Origin: Virgibacillus_R byunsanensis
GTDB taxonomy: Bacteria > Bacillota > Bacilli > Bacillales > Amphibacillaceae
Assembly: GCF_042675965.1 (NCBI RefSeq)
Contig: NZ_JBHTKJ010000014.1
Location: 1 to 15,943 of the forward strand
DNA: 15,943 nucleotides
Direction: 5' to 3'
The first letter of the stretch is position 1; each line of letters begins with the position of its first letter. The notes beneath the pieces are model-generated. The model was given only the letters and a program-made list of their open reading frames with translations, made no database searches and had not been told where the DNA came from. The position numbers and the translations under genes were made by a program. Shown here in pieces: positions 6,704 to 14,411 of this stretch.

Positions 6704-6739
6704 AAAAAGCGATAACATGTTACTGTTATCACTTTTTAT
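6704..6739 (-). terminator. Terminator after yacL
   Basis: Minus-strand stem GTGATAACA (6724-6732) with TGTTATCGC (6709-6717), then five U's (6704-6708). One G-U pair on the minus strand supports this orientation. A-runs upstream make it potentially bidirectional. It separates yacL from gltX. Confidence 0.85.
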
Positions 6740-6763
6740 TGTCCTCTTAAAGTTATACCTTTT

Positions 6764-7861
6764 TTACAGTGCTTTTTCAAGTAATTTTGGTTTAGCAAAG
6801 ATCATTCTACCTGCAGATGTTTGTAGAACACTTGTGATAAGCACTTCAATCGTTTTTCCGATATAATCTCTACCTTCTTCAACAACGATCATTGTACCAT
6901 CATCCAGATAGGCGATACCTTGGTTATGTTCTTTTCCATCCTTGATTACCTGTACCATTAACTCTTCCCCAGGTAGGACAACTGGTTTGACTGCGTTTGC
7001 CAAGTCATTAATATTTAAAACATCTACACCTTGAAGATCACACACTTTATTCAAATTAAAATCATTCGTTACAACGATACCATTTATTACTTTTGCTAGT
7101 TTTATCAGCTTACTATCTACCTCTGATATTTCTTCAAAATCACCCTCATAAATCTCAACTTTCACCGGTAACTCTTTTTGAATCCGGTTCAATACATCCA
7201 GACCACGACGTCCTCTATTACGCTTTAAGACATCTGAGGAATCAGCGATATGCTGCAACTCTCCTAAAACAAATTGTGGAATAACAATCGTTCCTTCCAA
7301 AAAGCTAGTTTGACATATATCAGCCACACGCCCATCAATAATGACGCTTGTGTCTAATATTTTTGCTTTTGGCTGGTTTGTTTCTGCATTATCTACATCA
7401 GTACCTCTACGTTTTTCTTTTTCTTTACGATTGATCGTCAACAAATTGATGAATTCATCCCGTCGTCTAAATCCAACCTGAAAACCAAGATAACCTAATA
7501 GTATAGTTAAAAAGAGTGGAATAACTTGCGAAACAAGTTCAATTTGTATGTCTGTTAACGGAATATTGATCAAAAAGGCAATTACCAATCCGACAATTAA
7601 TCCTAAACTACCAAAAAACAAATCTCCTACTGGTACTTTGATCAGCGCATCTTCTACCCAACGTAAAAATCCAACAATATAATCTGTTATCCAATACGTG
7701 ATAAGAAATAATATAATTGCACCTAATAATGTACCTAAATACGGGGAAGCAACCCAACTTGCTTCTGTAAAATCTAATAACTTAATAATATCTGGTATAT
7801 ATAAATATCCAATGGTACCACCGGCAATTACAAAAAATAAATGTACGATTTTTTTCAGCAC
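6764..7861 (-). CDS. yacL: YacL-type PIN and TRAM domain membrane protein
   Basis: A conserved Firmicutes protein of about 365 residues whose exact role is unsettled. The N-terminal ~130 residues contain four hydrophobic segments (roughly 8-24, 42-64, 84-103 and 112-133 of the longest frame), so it is membrane anchored. A PIN nuclease-like domain follows, with acidic residues in ILDTSVIIDGR (about 170) and VTNDFNLNKV. The last ~65 residues form a TRAM domain (VIKDGKEHNQGIAYLDDGT), likely RNA-binding. A cytosolic RNA-cleaving or RNA-binding role at the membrane is inference. I chose GTG at 7861 (then LKKIVHLFF) because AGGAGG (7870-7875) is too close to the GTG at 7870 and B. subtilis YacL begins with a similar MLK; GTG at 7864 is also possible. 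It stands alone, with its own promoters and terminator; disA, normally next to it, is absent. Confidence 0.88.
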   Translation of the reverse strand: MLKKIVHLFFVIAGGTIGYLYIPDIIKLLDFTEASWVASPYLGTLLGAIILFLITYWITDYIVGFLRWVEDALIKVPVGDLFFGSLGLIVGLVIAFLINIPLTDIQIELVSQVIPLFLTILLGYLGFQVGFRRRDEFINLLTINRKEKEKRRGTDVDNAETNQPKAKILDTSVIIDGRVADICQTSFLEGTIVIPQFVLGELQHIADSSDVLKRNRGRRGLDVLNRIQKELPVKVEIYEGDFEEISEVDSKLIKLAKVINGIVVTNDFNLNKVCDLQGVDVLNINDLANAVKPVVLPGEELMVQVIKDGKEHNQGIAYLDDGTMIVVEEGRDYIGKTIEVLITSVLQTSAGRMIFAKPKLLEKAL

Positions 7862-7947
7862 CACCGTCACCTCCTAACCGTTATTATTACCTAATTTTAT
7901 ATAAAATAATCCAACTTATAATAATTTACCTCTATGATAACAAATAA

Positions 7948-7976
7948 ATAATAGCACAATTGTAAAAATCAGTCAA
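7948..7976 (-). promoter_or_regulatory. Sigma-A-type promoter P2 of yacL
   Basis: Minus-strand -35 TTGACT (7971-7976), 17-base spacer, -10 TATTAT (7948-7953). It lies about 85 bases upstream of the yacL start. Confidence 0.75.
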
Positions 7977-7990
7977 TTTGCAAATATAAA

Positions 7991-8019
7991 ATTTTATCAT
8001 AACCGTATATCAATGTCAA
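7991..8019 (-). promoter_or_regulatory. Sigma-A-type promoter P1 of yacL
   Basis: Minus-strand -35 TTGACA (perfect, 8014-8019), 17-base spacer, -10 TAAAAT (7991-7996). It is in tandem with P2 and lies just beyond the radA stop. No terminator is evident between radA and these promoters, so radA read-through is also possible. Confidence 0.78.
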
Positions 8020-8045
8020 TCTAATTTTACTAGAGTTTCTTCTAT

Positions 8046-9419
8046 TTACCTTAAAACGCCAACTTCTAATGCTTCTTGAACTGTATTTACACCGATAACT
8101 TGAATGTTTTCTGGTATCATCCATCCATCTAAATTCTTTTTTGGACAAATAACGCGCTTAAATCCGAGTTTGGCAGCCTCCTGAACACGCTGGTCTATTC
8201 TAGAAACCCGTCTCACTTCTCCTGTTAACCCCACCTCCCCAATAAATATATCATCTGGTTTAGTAGGCTGATCTCGAAAGCTAGATACAATACTAACTGC
8301 AACAGCAAGGTCAATGGCGGGCTCATCAAGTTTCACACCACCTGCTACCTTAATATAGGCATCTTGGTTTTGTAGCATTAAGCCTACACGTTTTTCTAAC
8401 ACTGCCATTAGTAATGGCACACGATTATTATCAAACCCTGTTGCCATCCGGCGCGGATTACCAAAGCTTGACGGTGAAATTAATGCTTGAATCTCGACTA
8501 ATACAGGTCTTGTACCCTCCATAGATGCTACAACCGTTGATCCAGCCGCACCATGTGAACGTTCTTCTAAAAATATTTCAGAAGGGTTTAACACTTCACG
8601 TAAACCTTCTTCTTTCATTTCAAATATACCCATTTCATTTGTACTTCCAAAACGATTTTTTACGCCACGCAAAATACGGAATGTATGATGTCTTTCTCCC
8701 TCGAAATAAAGGACTGCATCAACCATATGCTCAAGCAATCGTGGCCCTGCAATGGCACCTTCCTTCGTTACGTGCCCGACAATAAAAATGGGAATACCTT
8801 TTGTTTTAGCTATTTTCATTAGTTCACTTGTACATTCACGAACCTGCGATACACTACCTGGTGCACTAGTGACTTCTTCTCTGAAAATGGTTTGTATCGA
8901 ATCAATGACCACAAAGGATGGTTTTAATTTTTCGATTTGATTTCCAATATCATACAAATTCGTTTCTGCTAATACGTATAATAAATCTGCTTTAACACCT
9001 AGTCGTTCTGCTCGTAGTTTTGTCTGTCTAGTAGACTCCTCACCAGAAATATATAGCACTGGTAACTGTTTTTCTGCTAGTTGAGATGATATCTGAAGTA
9101 ACAGTGTTGATTTACCTATCCCGGGGTCTCCACCTATAAGTACTAATGAGCCTGGTACAATCCCACCACCAAGCACCCGATTAAATTCTTCCATCGAGGT
9201 TGTAACACGCGGTTCTTCTTGTGATTCAATCTCTGTTATTCTTTCAGGCTTACTAACTGTGTTCATGTCCCTTCCTAATGTATGCCTGCTTTTCACAGTA
9301 GATGATTCCAATTCCTCAACTAATGTGTTCCAGTTATTGCAACCCGGACATTTCCCCATCCATTTAGCAGATTCATATCCACAGTCTTGACAAACATACT
9401 TCGATTTACGTTTAGCCAC
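8046..9419 (-). CDS. radA: DNA repair protein RadA (Sms)
   Basis: RecA-like ATPase that acts as a DnaB-type helicase in homologous recombination and natural transformation by extending D-loops. Domains in order: a C4 zinc finger (CQDCG at about 10-14, CPGC at about 24-27); the RecA-like ATPase with Walker A GGDPGIGKST (about 95) and the RadA-specific KNRFGS motif (about 255); and a C-terminal Lon-like domain (about 290 to the end). Length is normal at about 457 residues. Two adjacent GTG codons (9422, 9419) could start it. AAGGGG at 9429-9434 fits either; I prefer 9419 because family members begin MAK. A terminator and a 230-base gap separate it from clpC, so unlike in B. subtilis it is probably transcribed independently. 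disA, usually just downstream, is missing. Confidence 0.96.
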   Translation of the reverse strand: MAKRKSKYVCQDCGYESAKWMGKCPGCNNWNTLVEELESSTVKSRHTLGRDMNTVSKPERITEIESQEEPRVTTSMEEFNRVLGGGIVPGSLVLIGGDPGIGKSTLLLQISSQLAEKQLPVLYISGEESTRQTKLRAERLGVKADLLYVLAETNLYDIGNQIEKLKPSFVVIDSIQTIFREEVTSAPGSVSQVRECTSELMKIAKTKGIPIFIVGHVTKEGAIAGPRLLEHMVDAVLYFEGERHHTFRILRGVKNRFGSTNEMGIFEMKEEGLREVLNPSEIFLEERSHGAAGSTVVASMEGTRPVLVEIQALISPSSFGNPRRMATGFDNNRVPLLMAVLEKRVGLMLQNQDAYIKVAGGVKLDEPAIDLAVAVSIVSSFRDQPTKPDDIFIGEVGLTGEVRRVSRIDQRVQEAAKLGFKRVICPKKNLDGWMIPENIQVIGVNTVQEALEVGVLR

Positions 9420-9590
9420 CACTTACATCCCCTTATATCTATCCTATCTGTAAATTAATACGATTAACATAACGTAAACGTTACATCTTTTTATCAATTT
9501 ATTAATATTTATACTATAATTCTGCCACAATCAGTATTGAAAACCACAGCTACTCATATTTTATCACTCGTTTAAAATGTGCATAGTAGG
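9420..9590 (-). promoter_or_regulatory. radA upstream region with a palindrome and a tentative promoter
   Basis: A perfect 6-2-6 inverted repeat, TAACGT-AA-ACGTTA, lies at 9470-9483, about 50 bases before radA, and could be an operator. A TATAGT/TATAAA-type -10 lies near 9500-9515 on the minus strand with only a poor -35. The palindrome would be downstream of such a start. No gene is seen in this gap. Confidence 0.35.
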
Positions 9591-9626
9591 AAAAAAACTA
9601 GAAGGTTGATTCCTTCTAGCTTTTTT
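9591..9626 (-). terminator. Terminator after clpC
   Basis: Stem CTAGAAGG/CCTTCTAG (9598-9605 with 9612-9619), followed on the minus strand by seven U's (9591-9597) and preceded by an A-run. It could work in both directions. It closes the ctsR operon before radA. Confidence 0.88.
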
Positions 9627-9650
9627 AACTATTTATTCTAAAGTTCACTT

Positions 9651-12080
9651 TTAGGGCAAAATAACATATTCACCTTTGTTATTTAACCCGATTTTTACTT
9701 TTTGACCTTTTGCAATTGTTTCCTTCAGTAATTCCTCTGATAATAAATCTTCAATATTCTTCTGTATTGACCTGCGGAGTGGTCTTGCTCCATACTCCGG
9801 ATCAAATCCTTCATTGGCAATTTTTTCAATAGCTTTATCTGTTAAAGAGAAAACGATATCTTGTTCTTTCAAACGAGTTTTCAATTGCTCGACCATTAAC
9901 GTCACTATATCTTTCATATGCTTTCTCTCTAATGAATGGAAGACAATCATTTCGTCAATACGATTTAAAAACTCAGGGCGAAATGCTTTTTTCATTTCAT
10001 CAGTAACTTTTTTCTTCATATCTTTATATTCTTGACCTTCTTCACCAAGGCTGAAGCCAACATATTTGTTACGTTTTAACTCATTTGCCCCCACGTTGGA
10101 AGTCATAATTAGAACGGTGTTACGAAAATCGATAACACGACCTTTTGAATCCGTTAAGCGACCATCCTCAAGTACTTGCAGAAGAATGTTAAACACTTCT
10201 GGATGAGCCTTTTCCACTTCATCTAGTAATACAACAGAGTAAGGTTTTCTACGAACCTTTTCTGTAAGCTGTCCACCCTCTTCATACCCTACATAACCTG
10301 GAGGAGAACCTACTAAACGTGAAGTTGAATGTTTTTCCATGTACTCAGACATGTCAATACGAATCATTGCCTCTTCATCGGCAAACATCGTTTCAGCTAA
10401 TGCACGCGCAAGCTCCGTTTTACCTACCCCTGTAGGTCCTAAGAAAATAAAGGAGCCAATTGGACGTTTAGGGTCCTTTAATCCAGCACGAGCTCTGCGT
10501 ATTGCTTTTGAGACAGCATTAACCGATTCTTCCTGACCTATAACGCGTTTGTGCAACGTGTCTTCCATATTTAATAAACGTTCACTTTCGTCCTTAGTTA
10601 ATCTAGAAACTGGTACACCAGTCCATATGGAAACAACATCGGCAATATCTTCAACTGTTACTTCTGAATCCTCTTGCCCTTGTTTTTCTTTCCATTTAGT
10701 TTTTGTTTCCTCTAATTCTTCACGTAACCTTTGTTCCGAATCACGTAATGAGGCTGCTTTTTCAAATGCCTGACTTTGTACAGCTGCATCCTTTTCTTTA
10801 CGCACTTCTTCTAATTTCTGTTCTAATTCCTTTAGATTTGGCGGAATAGTGTAGGATTGCAAGCGAACCTTAGACCCAGCTTCATCAATAAGATCAATTG
10901 CTTTATCAGGTAAAAACCGATCAGTAATGTACCGGCTAGACAAGTTAGCTGCTGCTTCAATTGCTTCATCTGTAATTGTCACACGGTGATGTGCCTCGTA
11001 ACGATCACGTAAGCCACCTAAAATTTTAATTGTTTCTTCAAGTGTTGGTTCATCGACTTGTATTGGCTGAAATCTTCGTTCTAATGCTGCATCTTTTTCA
11101 ATATATTTACGATATTCATCCATCGTTGTTGCACCAATACACTGCAATTCTCCACGAGCTAGTGATGGTTTTAAAATATTTGATGCGTCAATAGCACCTT
11201 CAGCACCGCCTGCTCCAATTAGCGTGTGCAATTCATCAATAAACAAGATAATATTACCTGCTTGACGTATTTCTTCCATAACCTTTTTTAAACGATCCTC
11301 AAATTCACCACGATACTTCGTTCCCGCAACAACAGTACCCATATCAAGTGTCATAACACGCTTATCACGAAGAGTTTCGGGAATTTCATTGTCTATAATC
11401 TGTTGTGCTAATCCTTCAGCAACGGCTGTTTTACCAACCCCTGGTTCACCGATTAAAACCGGATTGTTTTTCGTACGTCTACTTAACACCTGAATTACCC
11501 GTTCAATTTCTTTACTGCGGCCAATAACAGGGTCAATATTTCCCTCTTTTGCAATTACCGTTAAATCTCTAGCGAGTGAGTCTAACGTTGGAGTATTAGC
11601 ACTACTGGATGCCTGACCTCTGCCTTGACGACCTGCTTGAGATTCGTTACTGCCTAACAACTGCAATACTTGTTGTCTGGCTTTATTTAGGCTTACGCCG
11701 AGATTATTTAATACGCGAGCCGCAACACCTTCACCTTCACGGATTAAACCTAAAAGAATGTGTTCAGTACCTACGTATGAATGTCCAAGCTTTCTTGCCT
11801 CATCCTGTGATAACTCCACAACCTTTTTCGCGCGTGGTGTATAATGAATCGTTTGCATTGGCTGTTTACCAACACCGATTAACTTCTCTACTTCTTCTTG
11901 TATTTTTGACACTTCCAGGCCTAAGGACTGTAAAGCCTTTGCAGCTATACCATCACCTTCGCGAACAAGTCCTAAAAGAATATGTTCTGTGCCAATATTG
12001 TTATGACCCAGACGTACTGCCTCCTCTTGTGATAAGGCTAATACCTTTTGAGCTCTTTCTGTAAAACGTCCAAACATCAT
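9651..12080 (-). CDS. clpC: ATP-dependent Clp protease ATP-binding subunit ClpC
   Basis: Class I Hsp100 AAA+ unfoldase that feeds substrates, including McsB-phosphorylated proteins, to ClpP. Its 809 residues match the usual length of about 810. Two Clp-N repeats occupy roughly 1-145, each with GTEHILLGL. AAA-1 has Walker A GEPGVGKTA (about 210) and Walker B IILFIDELHTL. The coiled-coil M-domain, where adaptors bind, is around 410-475 (LEQKLEEVRKEKDAA). AAA-2 has Walker A GPTGVGKTE (about 545) and Walker B VVLLDEVEKAH. The ClpP-binding loop tripeptide VGF follows NKY near 670. Start MMFGRFTERAQ has AGGAGG about 8 bases upstream, and the mcsB stop is 16 bases away. It is repressed by CtsR through the operon promoter. 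A 151-codon antisense frame in its N-terminal part is a shadow. Confidence 0.98.
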   Translation of the reverse strand: MMFGRFTERAQKVLALSQEEAVRLGHNNIGTEHILLGLVREGDGIAAKALQSLGLEVSKIQEEVEKLIGVGKQPMQTIHYTPRAKKVVELSQDEARKLGHSYVGTEHILLGLIREGEGVAARVLNNLGVSLNKARQQVLQLLGSNESQAGRQGRGQASSSANTPTLDSLARDLTVIAKEGNIDPVIGRSKEIERVIQVLSRRTKNNPVLIGEPGVGKTAVAEGLAQQIIDNEIPETLRDKRVMTLDMGTVVAGTKYRGEFEDRLKKVMEEIRQAGNIILFIDELHTLIGAGGAEGAIDASNILKPSLARGELQCIGATTMDEYRKYIEKDAALERRFQPIQVDEPTLEETIKILGGLRDRYEAHHRVTITDEAIEAAANLSSRYITDRFLPDKAIDLIDEAGSKVRLQSYTIPPNLKELEQKLEEVRKEKDAAVQSQAFEKAASLRDSEQRLREELEETKTKWKEKQGQEDSEVTVEDIADVVSIWTGVPVSRLTKDESERLLNMEDTLHKRVIGQEESVNAVSKAIRRARAGLKDPKRPIGSFIFLGPTGVGKTELARALAETMFADEEAMIRIDMSEYMEKHSTSRLVGSPPGYVGYEEGGQLTEKVRRKPYSVVLLDEVEKAHPEVFNILLQVLEDGRLTDSKGRVIDFRNTVLIMTSNVGANELKRNKYVGFSLGEEGQEYKDMKKKVTDEMKKAFRPEFLNRIDEMIVFHSLERKHMKDIVTLMVEQLKTRLKEQDIVFSLTDKAIEKIANEGFDPEYGARPLRRSIQKNIEDLLSEELLKETIAKGQKVKIGLNNKGEYVILP

Positions 12081-12096
12081 ATAACTTTCCTCCTAC

Positions 12097-13161
12097 TTAT
12101 TTCTCTAATAATATACGTTCACGAATTAGTGAGGCGCGAAGTATATCTCGTTCATTTGCAGTTAATGTTTTCTTTGCATATTGCTGCAAGAATCCAGGCT
12201 GTGTAAGAACCATTAATTCATTAAGTATATTTCGTTGTACATTTTCTATAATACCCAAATCGATCCCAAGCCGTACATCTGAGAGACATTTTGCAGCTTC
12301 TTTTGACTCGATAATTCGACTGTACTCAAGAATACCATACGAACGATAGATCCGATCTTCCAACCTCGTGTTAGATTGTTCCACTAATCTATTTCTTGCA
12401 TTTCTTTCATGTTCTATTAATTGTTGGACAACACTTTGCAAATCCTCAACAATATCCTGTTCTGATCTTCCAAGTGTGATTTGATTTGATATTTGAAAAA
12501 TATTACCTACTGCCTCACTACCCTCACCATATATACCACGTACCACAAGCCCTAGTTGATTTATAGCGGGAATCATTCGATTAATTTGTTGGGTCAGCAC
12601 CAATGCCGGTAAATGCATCATTACCGACGCACGCATTCCGGTACCTACGTTAGTTGGGCAGCTAGTTAAATATCCTCTCGTCTCATCAAATGCGTAATTA
12701 ACTTTTTCCTCTAAAAAATCATCAAATTCAAATGACTTTTTTAGTGCTTTATTTAATTGAAACCCAGGAAAATAAAGCTGAATTCGAATATGATCTTCTT
12801 CATTTATCATGACAGATATCTTTTCATTCTCAGAAATAAGTGCTGCTGCAGCCTGCGCTTGATCCGCCAGATGAGGACTAATTAAATGTTTTTCCACTAA
12901 CACCCGTTTCTCGATTGGGGTCAAATCACGAATAGCCACAAACCCAAAACTTTTATTATCCTGAAAAGACTTATCGTTATATTCTTTTTGAAAAAACTGA
13001 TGAATCTCTTCCAAATCTTCTTGATTAGCTAGTATCGGGAATGACACTTGCGAAAAGTTTCGAGCTAAACGGATTCTACTACTTAAAACAATATCACTAT
13101 CCGGGCCTTCTTCCCGCATCCAAGGACTAATTGCCTCATTCATAAAATGCTGTAGCGTCAT
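12097..13161 (-). CDS. mcsB: Protein arginine kinase McsB
   Basis: Phosphagen-kinase-like enzyme that phosphorylates arginine side chains, marking proteins for ClpCP and inactivating CtsR during stress. 354 residues, slightly shorter than B. subtilis McsB (363) at the C-terminus. Visible: SSRIRLARNF (about 27-36) for nucleotide binding; YLTSCPTNVGTGMRAS (about 163-178) with the conserved Cys; YGEGSEAVGNIFQISNQ (about 209-225); and the RDxxRA phosphoarginine-sensing motif as ERDILRA near 335. The start codon overlaps the mcsA stop by 4 bases (ATGA), indicating translational coupling with its activator McsA. Confidence 0.97.
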   Translation of the reverse strand: MTLQHFMNEAISPWMREEGPDSDIVLSSRIRLARNFSQVSFPILANQEDLEEIHQFFQKEYNDKSFQDNKSFGFVAIRDLTPIEKRVLVEKHLISPHLADQAQAAAALISENEKISVMINEEDHIRIQLYFPGFQLNKALKKSFEFDDFLEEKVNYAFDETRGYLTSCPTNVGTGMRASVMMHLPALVLTQQINRMIPAINQLGLVVRGIYGEGSEAVGNIFQISNQITLGRSEQDIVEDLQSVVQQLIEHERNARNRLVEQSNTRLEDRIYRSYGILEYSRIIESKEAAKCLSDVRLGIDLGIIENVQRNILNELMVLTQPGFLQQYAKKTLTANERDILRASLIRERILLEK

Positions 13162-13700
13162 GAATCATCACCACCTTTTCGCATTTCTGTTTCTAAGCCC
13201 CTAATTTTGTCACGAACTTTTGCAGCGTCCTCAAAATCTTCTTTTTCAATTAACGTTTGTAACTCTTTTTTATATGATTCCAATTGCTTTTTGGCATGTA
13301 AATTACCGCCTTTTCGCTTTGGAATTTTCCCATGATGTTTTGTATTCCCACTATGGACTCGGCGAAAAATGGGGTCCAGTCTCTCTGAGAATGCATGATA
13401 ACATTCTGCACATCCAAATTTTCCAACCCGTTTAAATTCAGATAAGGTCATTTCACACTGCGGACATTGTAATTCTTTCGTCTGCTTAAATGTTGGATTA
13501 CTATTCGCCCCTATGGATGATGAATCAAAATTAAACAAACCAGATAACAAGTTGTGAAGTGAATACCCTTCTTCAGGATATGTCATATACCCTTTTTCCT
13601 TTGCGCATACTTCACAGACGTGTACTTCTGTTTTATTCCCATTAATAACTTGTGTAAAGTGAAGTGTGGCAGGCCGCTTTTGGCATTCTTGGCATTCCAT
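13158..13700 (-). CDS. mcsA: McsA, zinc-finger activator of McsB
   Basis: Activates McsB and helps regulate CtsR and ClpC. 180 residues. The N-terminal half has paired CxxC zinc knuckles: CQEC (3-6) with CEVC (29-32), and CPQC with CAEC (about 78-81 and 95-98). The C-terminal ~40 residues form a UVR-type helical motif (LIEKEDFEDAAKVRDKIRGLE) that resembles the ClpC M-domain and likely contacts partners. The ATG at 13700 has AAGGGGG upstream and lies 17 bases after the ctsR stop; the gene ends in a 4-base overlap with mcsB. All four CxxC pairs are intact. Confidence 0.95.
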   Translation of the reverse strand: MECQECQKRPATLHFTQVINGNKTEVHVCEVCAKEKGYMTYPEEGYSLHNLLSGLFNFDSSSIGANSNPTFKQTKELQCPQCEMTLSEFKRVGKFGCAECYHAFSERLDPIFRRVHSGNTKHHGKIPKRKGGNLHAKKQLESYKKELQTLIEKEDFEDAAKVRDKIRGLETEMRKGGDDS

Positions 13701-13717
13701 AACGACTTCCCCCTTTT

Positions 13718-14185
13718 TTACTTATTTAAATATTTCAATGTAGTTAACATAGATGTTAATATCCGTGCACGAACTTCATCCCGTAGAGGTAACTGAAAAG
13801 CTAACGTTTCCCTGCCTATTGCACTTACTATGAGCTTCGCTTCACGTTCAGTAATCAGCTCTTCTTCAAGAAGCCTCTCTAAAACATCAACAGCGGCCTG
13901 TTGGGTAATTTTTGGATTTATCATTTCAATAATTTCATCAATTAGTTCTGCTTTCTCCTGATACATAATACGAATAATCCGAATATATCCTCCACCACCA
14001 CGTTTACTCTCTACTATATATCCTTTTTCCACAGTAAAGCGTGTATTAATCACGTAATTAATTTGCGATGGTACACAGTGAAATTGATCCGCGATTTCAC
14101 TTCGTTTAATTTCTATTACATTGTGACCAGCTGTTTGCAAAACCTTTTTTAAATACTGTTCAATAACATCTGACACATTACCCAC
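13718..14185 (-). CDS. ctsR: Class III stress gene repressor CtsR
   Basis: Winged helix-turn-helix dimer that represses clp genes and its own operon by binding RGTCAAA heptad repeats. It is inactivated by heat and by McsA/McsB. 155 residues. The HTH covers about 20-55 (KRSEIADQFHCVPSQINYVI), and the wing carries the glycine-rich RGGGGYIRI (about 62-70) that senses temperature and contacts the minor groove. The C-terminal half is a dimerisation and McsB-interaction domain (EREAKLIVSAIGRE). Translation starts at GTG 14185, which has AAGGAGGTG 6-8 bases upstream and gives the family's usual MGNxSDxIEQYLK beginning. It is first gene of ctsR-mcsA-mcsB-clpC. Confidence 0.96.
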   Translation of the reverse strand: MGNVSDVIEQYLKKVLQTAGHNVIEIKRSEIADQFHCVPSQINYVINTRFTVEKGYIVESKRGGGGYIRIIRIMYQEKAELIDEIIEMINPKITQQAAVDVLERLLEEELITEREAKLIVSAIGRETLAFQLPLRDEVRARILTSMLTTLKYLNK

Positions 14186-14237
14186 GAGCCCACCTCCTTT
14201 TTACCTTTATGAGCTAACCAACTATTTATAATATGCT

Positions 14238-14260
14238 TTTGACTTTGACTATCTTTGACT
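14238..14260 (-). promoter_or_regulatory. CtsR operator with three heptads
   Basis: On the minus strand AGTCAAA-GAT-AGTCAAA (14244-14260) is an exact match to the CtsR heptad direct repeat with 3-base spacing. A third AGTCAAA (14238-14244) overlaps the second by one base. It lies just downstream of the ctsR -10 box, so binding would block RNA polymerase. Confidence 0.93.
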
Positions 14261-14269
14261 ATATTTTTA

Positions 14270-14297
14270 ATTATACGCAAAAATAAGTGAGATGCAA
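14270..14297 (-). promoter_or_regulatory. Sigma-A-type promoter of the ctsR operon
   Basis: Minus-strand -35 TTGCAT (14292-14297), 16-base spacer, -10 TATAAT (14270-14275). The predicted start falls at the edge of the CtsR operator. Confidence 0.85.
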
Positions 14298-14354
14298 CTA
14301 ATAGTCTTTACCTATTGTAGACAAAGCTTATAAAAACAAAACACTCAAAAAAGC

Positions 14355-14404
14355 AGTAACCCAAAAACCTTACAGTGTGATAATCGTGTAAGGTTTTCTG
14401 GGGA
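14355..14404 (-). terminator. Terminator after the mgtC-like gene
   Basis: Minus-strand stem AAAACCTTACA with TGTAAGGTTTT (outer CCCAG/TTGGG), 8 bases beyond the gene's stop, followed by a second T-run further on. It isolates this gene from ctsR. Confidence 0.8.
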
Positions 14405-14411
14405 GATGTAA

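Noticed and set aside
9468..9486. CcpA (cre) site upstream of radA
   Set aside because: TGTAACGTTTAC resembles cre but lacks one base of the required spacing.
11609..12064. 151-codon plus-strand open frame antisense to clpC
   Set aside because: It lies wholly opposite the strongly conserved ClpC N-terminal domain, has no ribosome site and no recognisable family blocks.
14300..14340. Possible sigma-B promoter upstream of ctsR (GTTT ... AGGTAA)
   Set aside because: Spacing of about 20 bases between the elements is too long for a sigma-B promoter.
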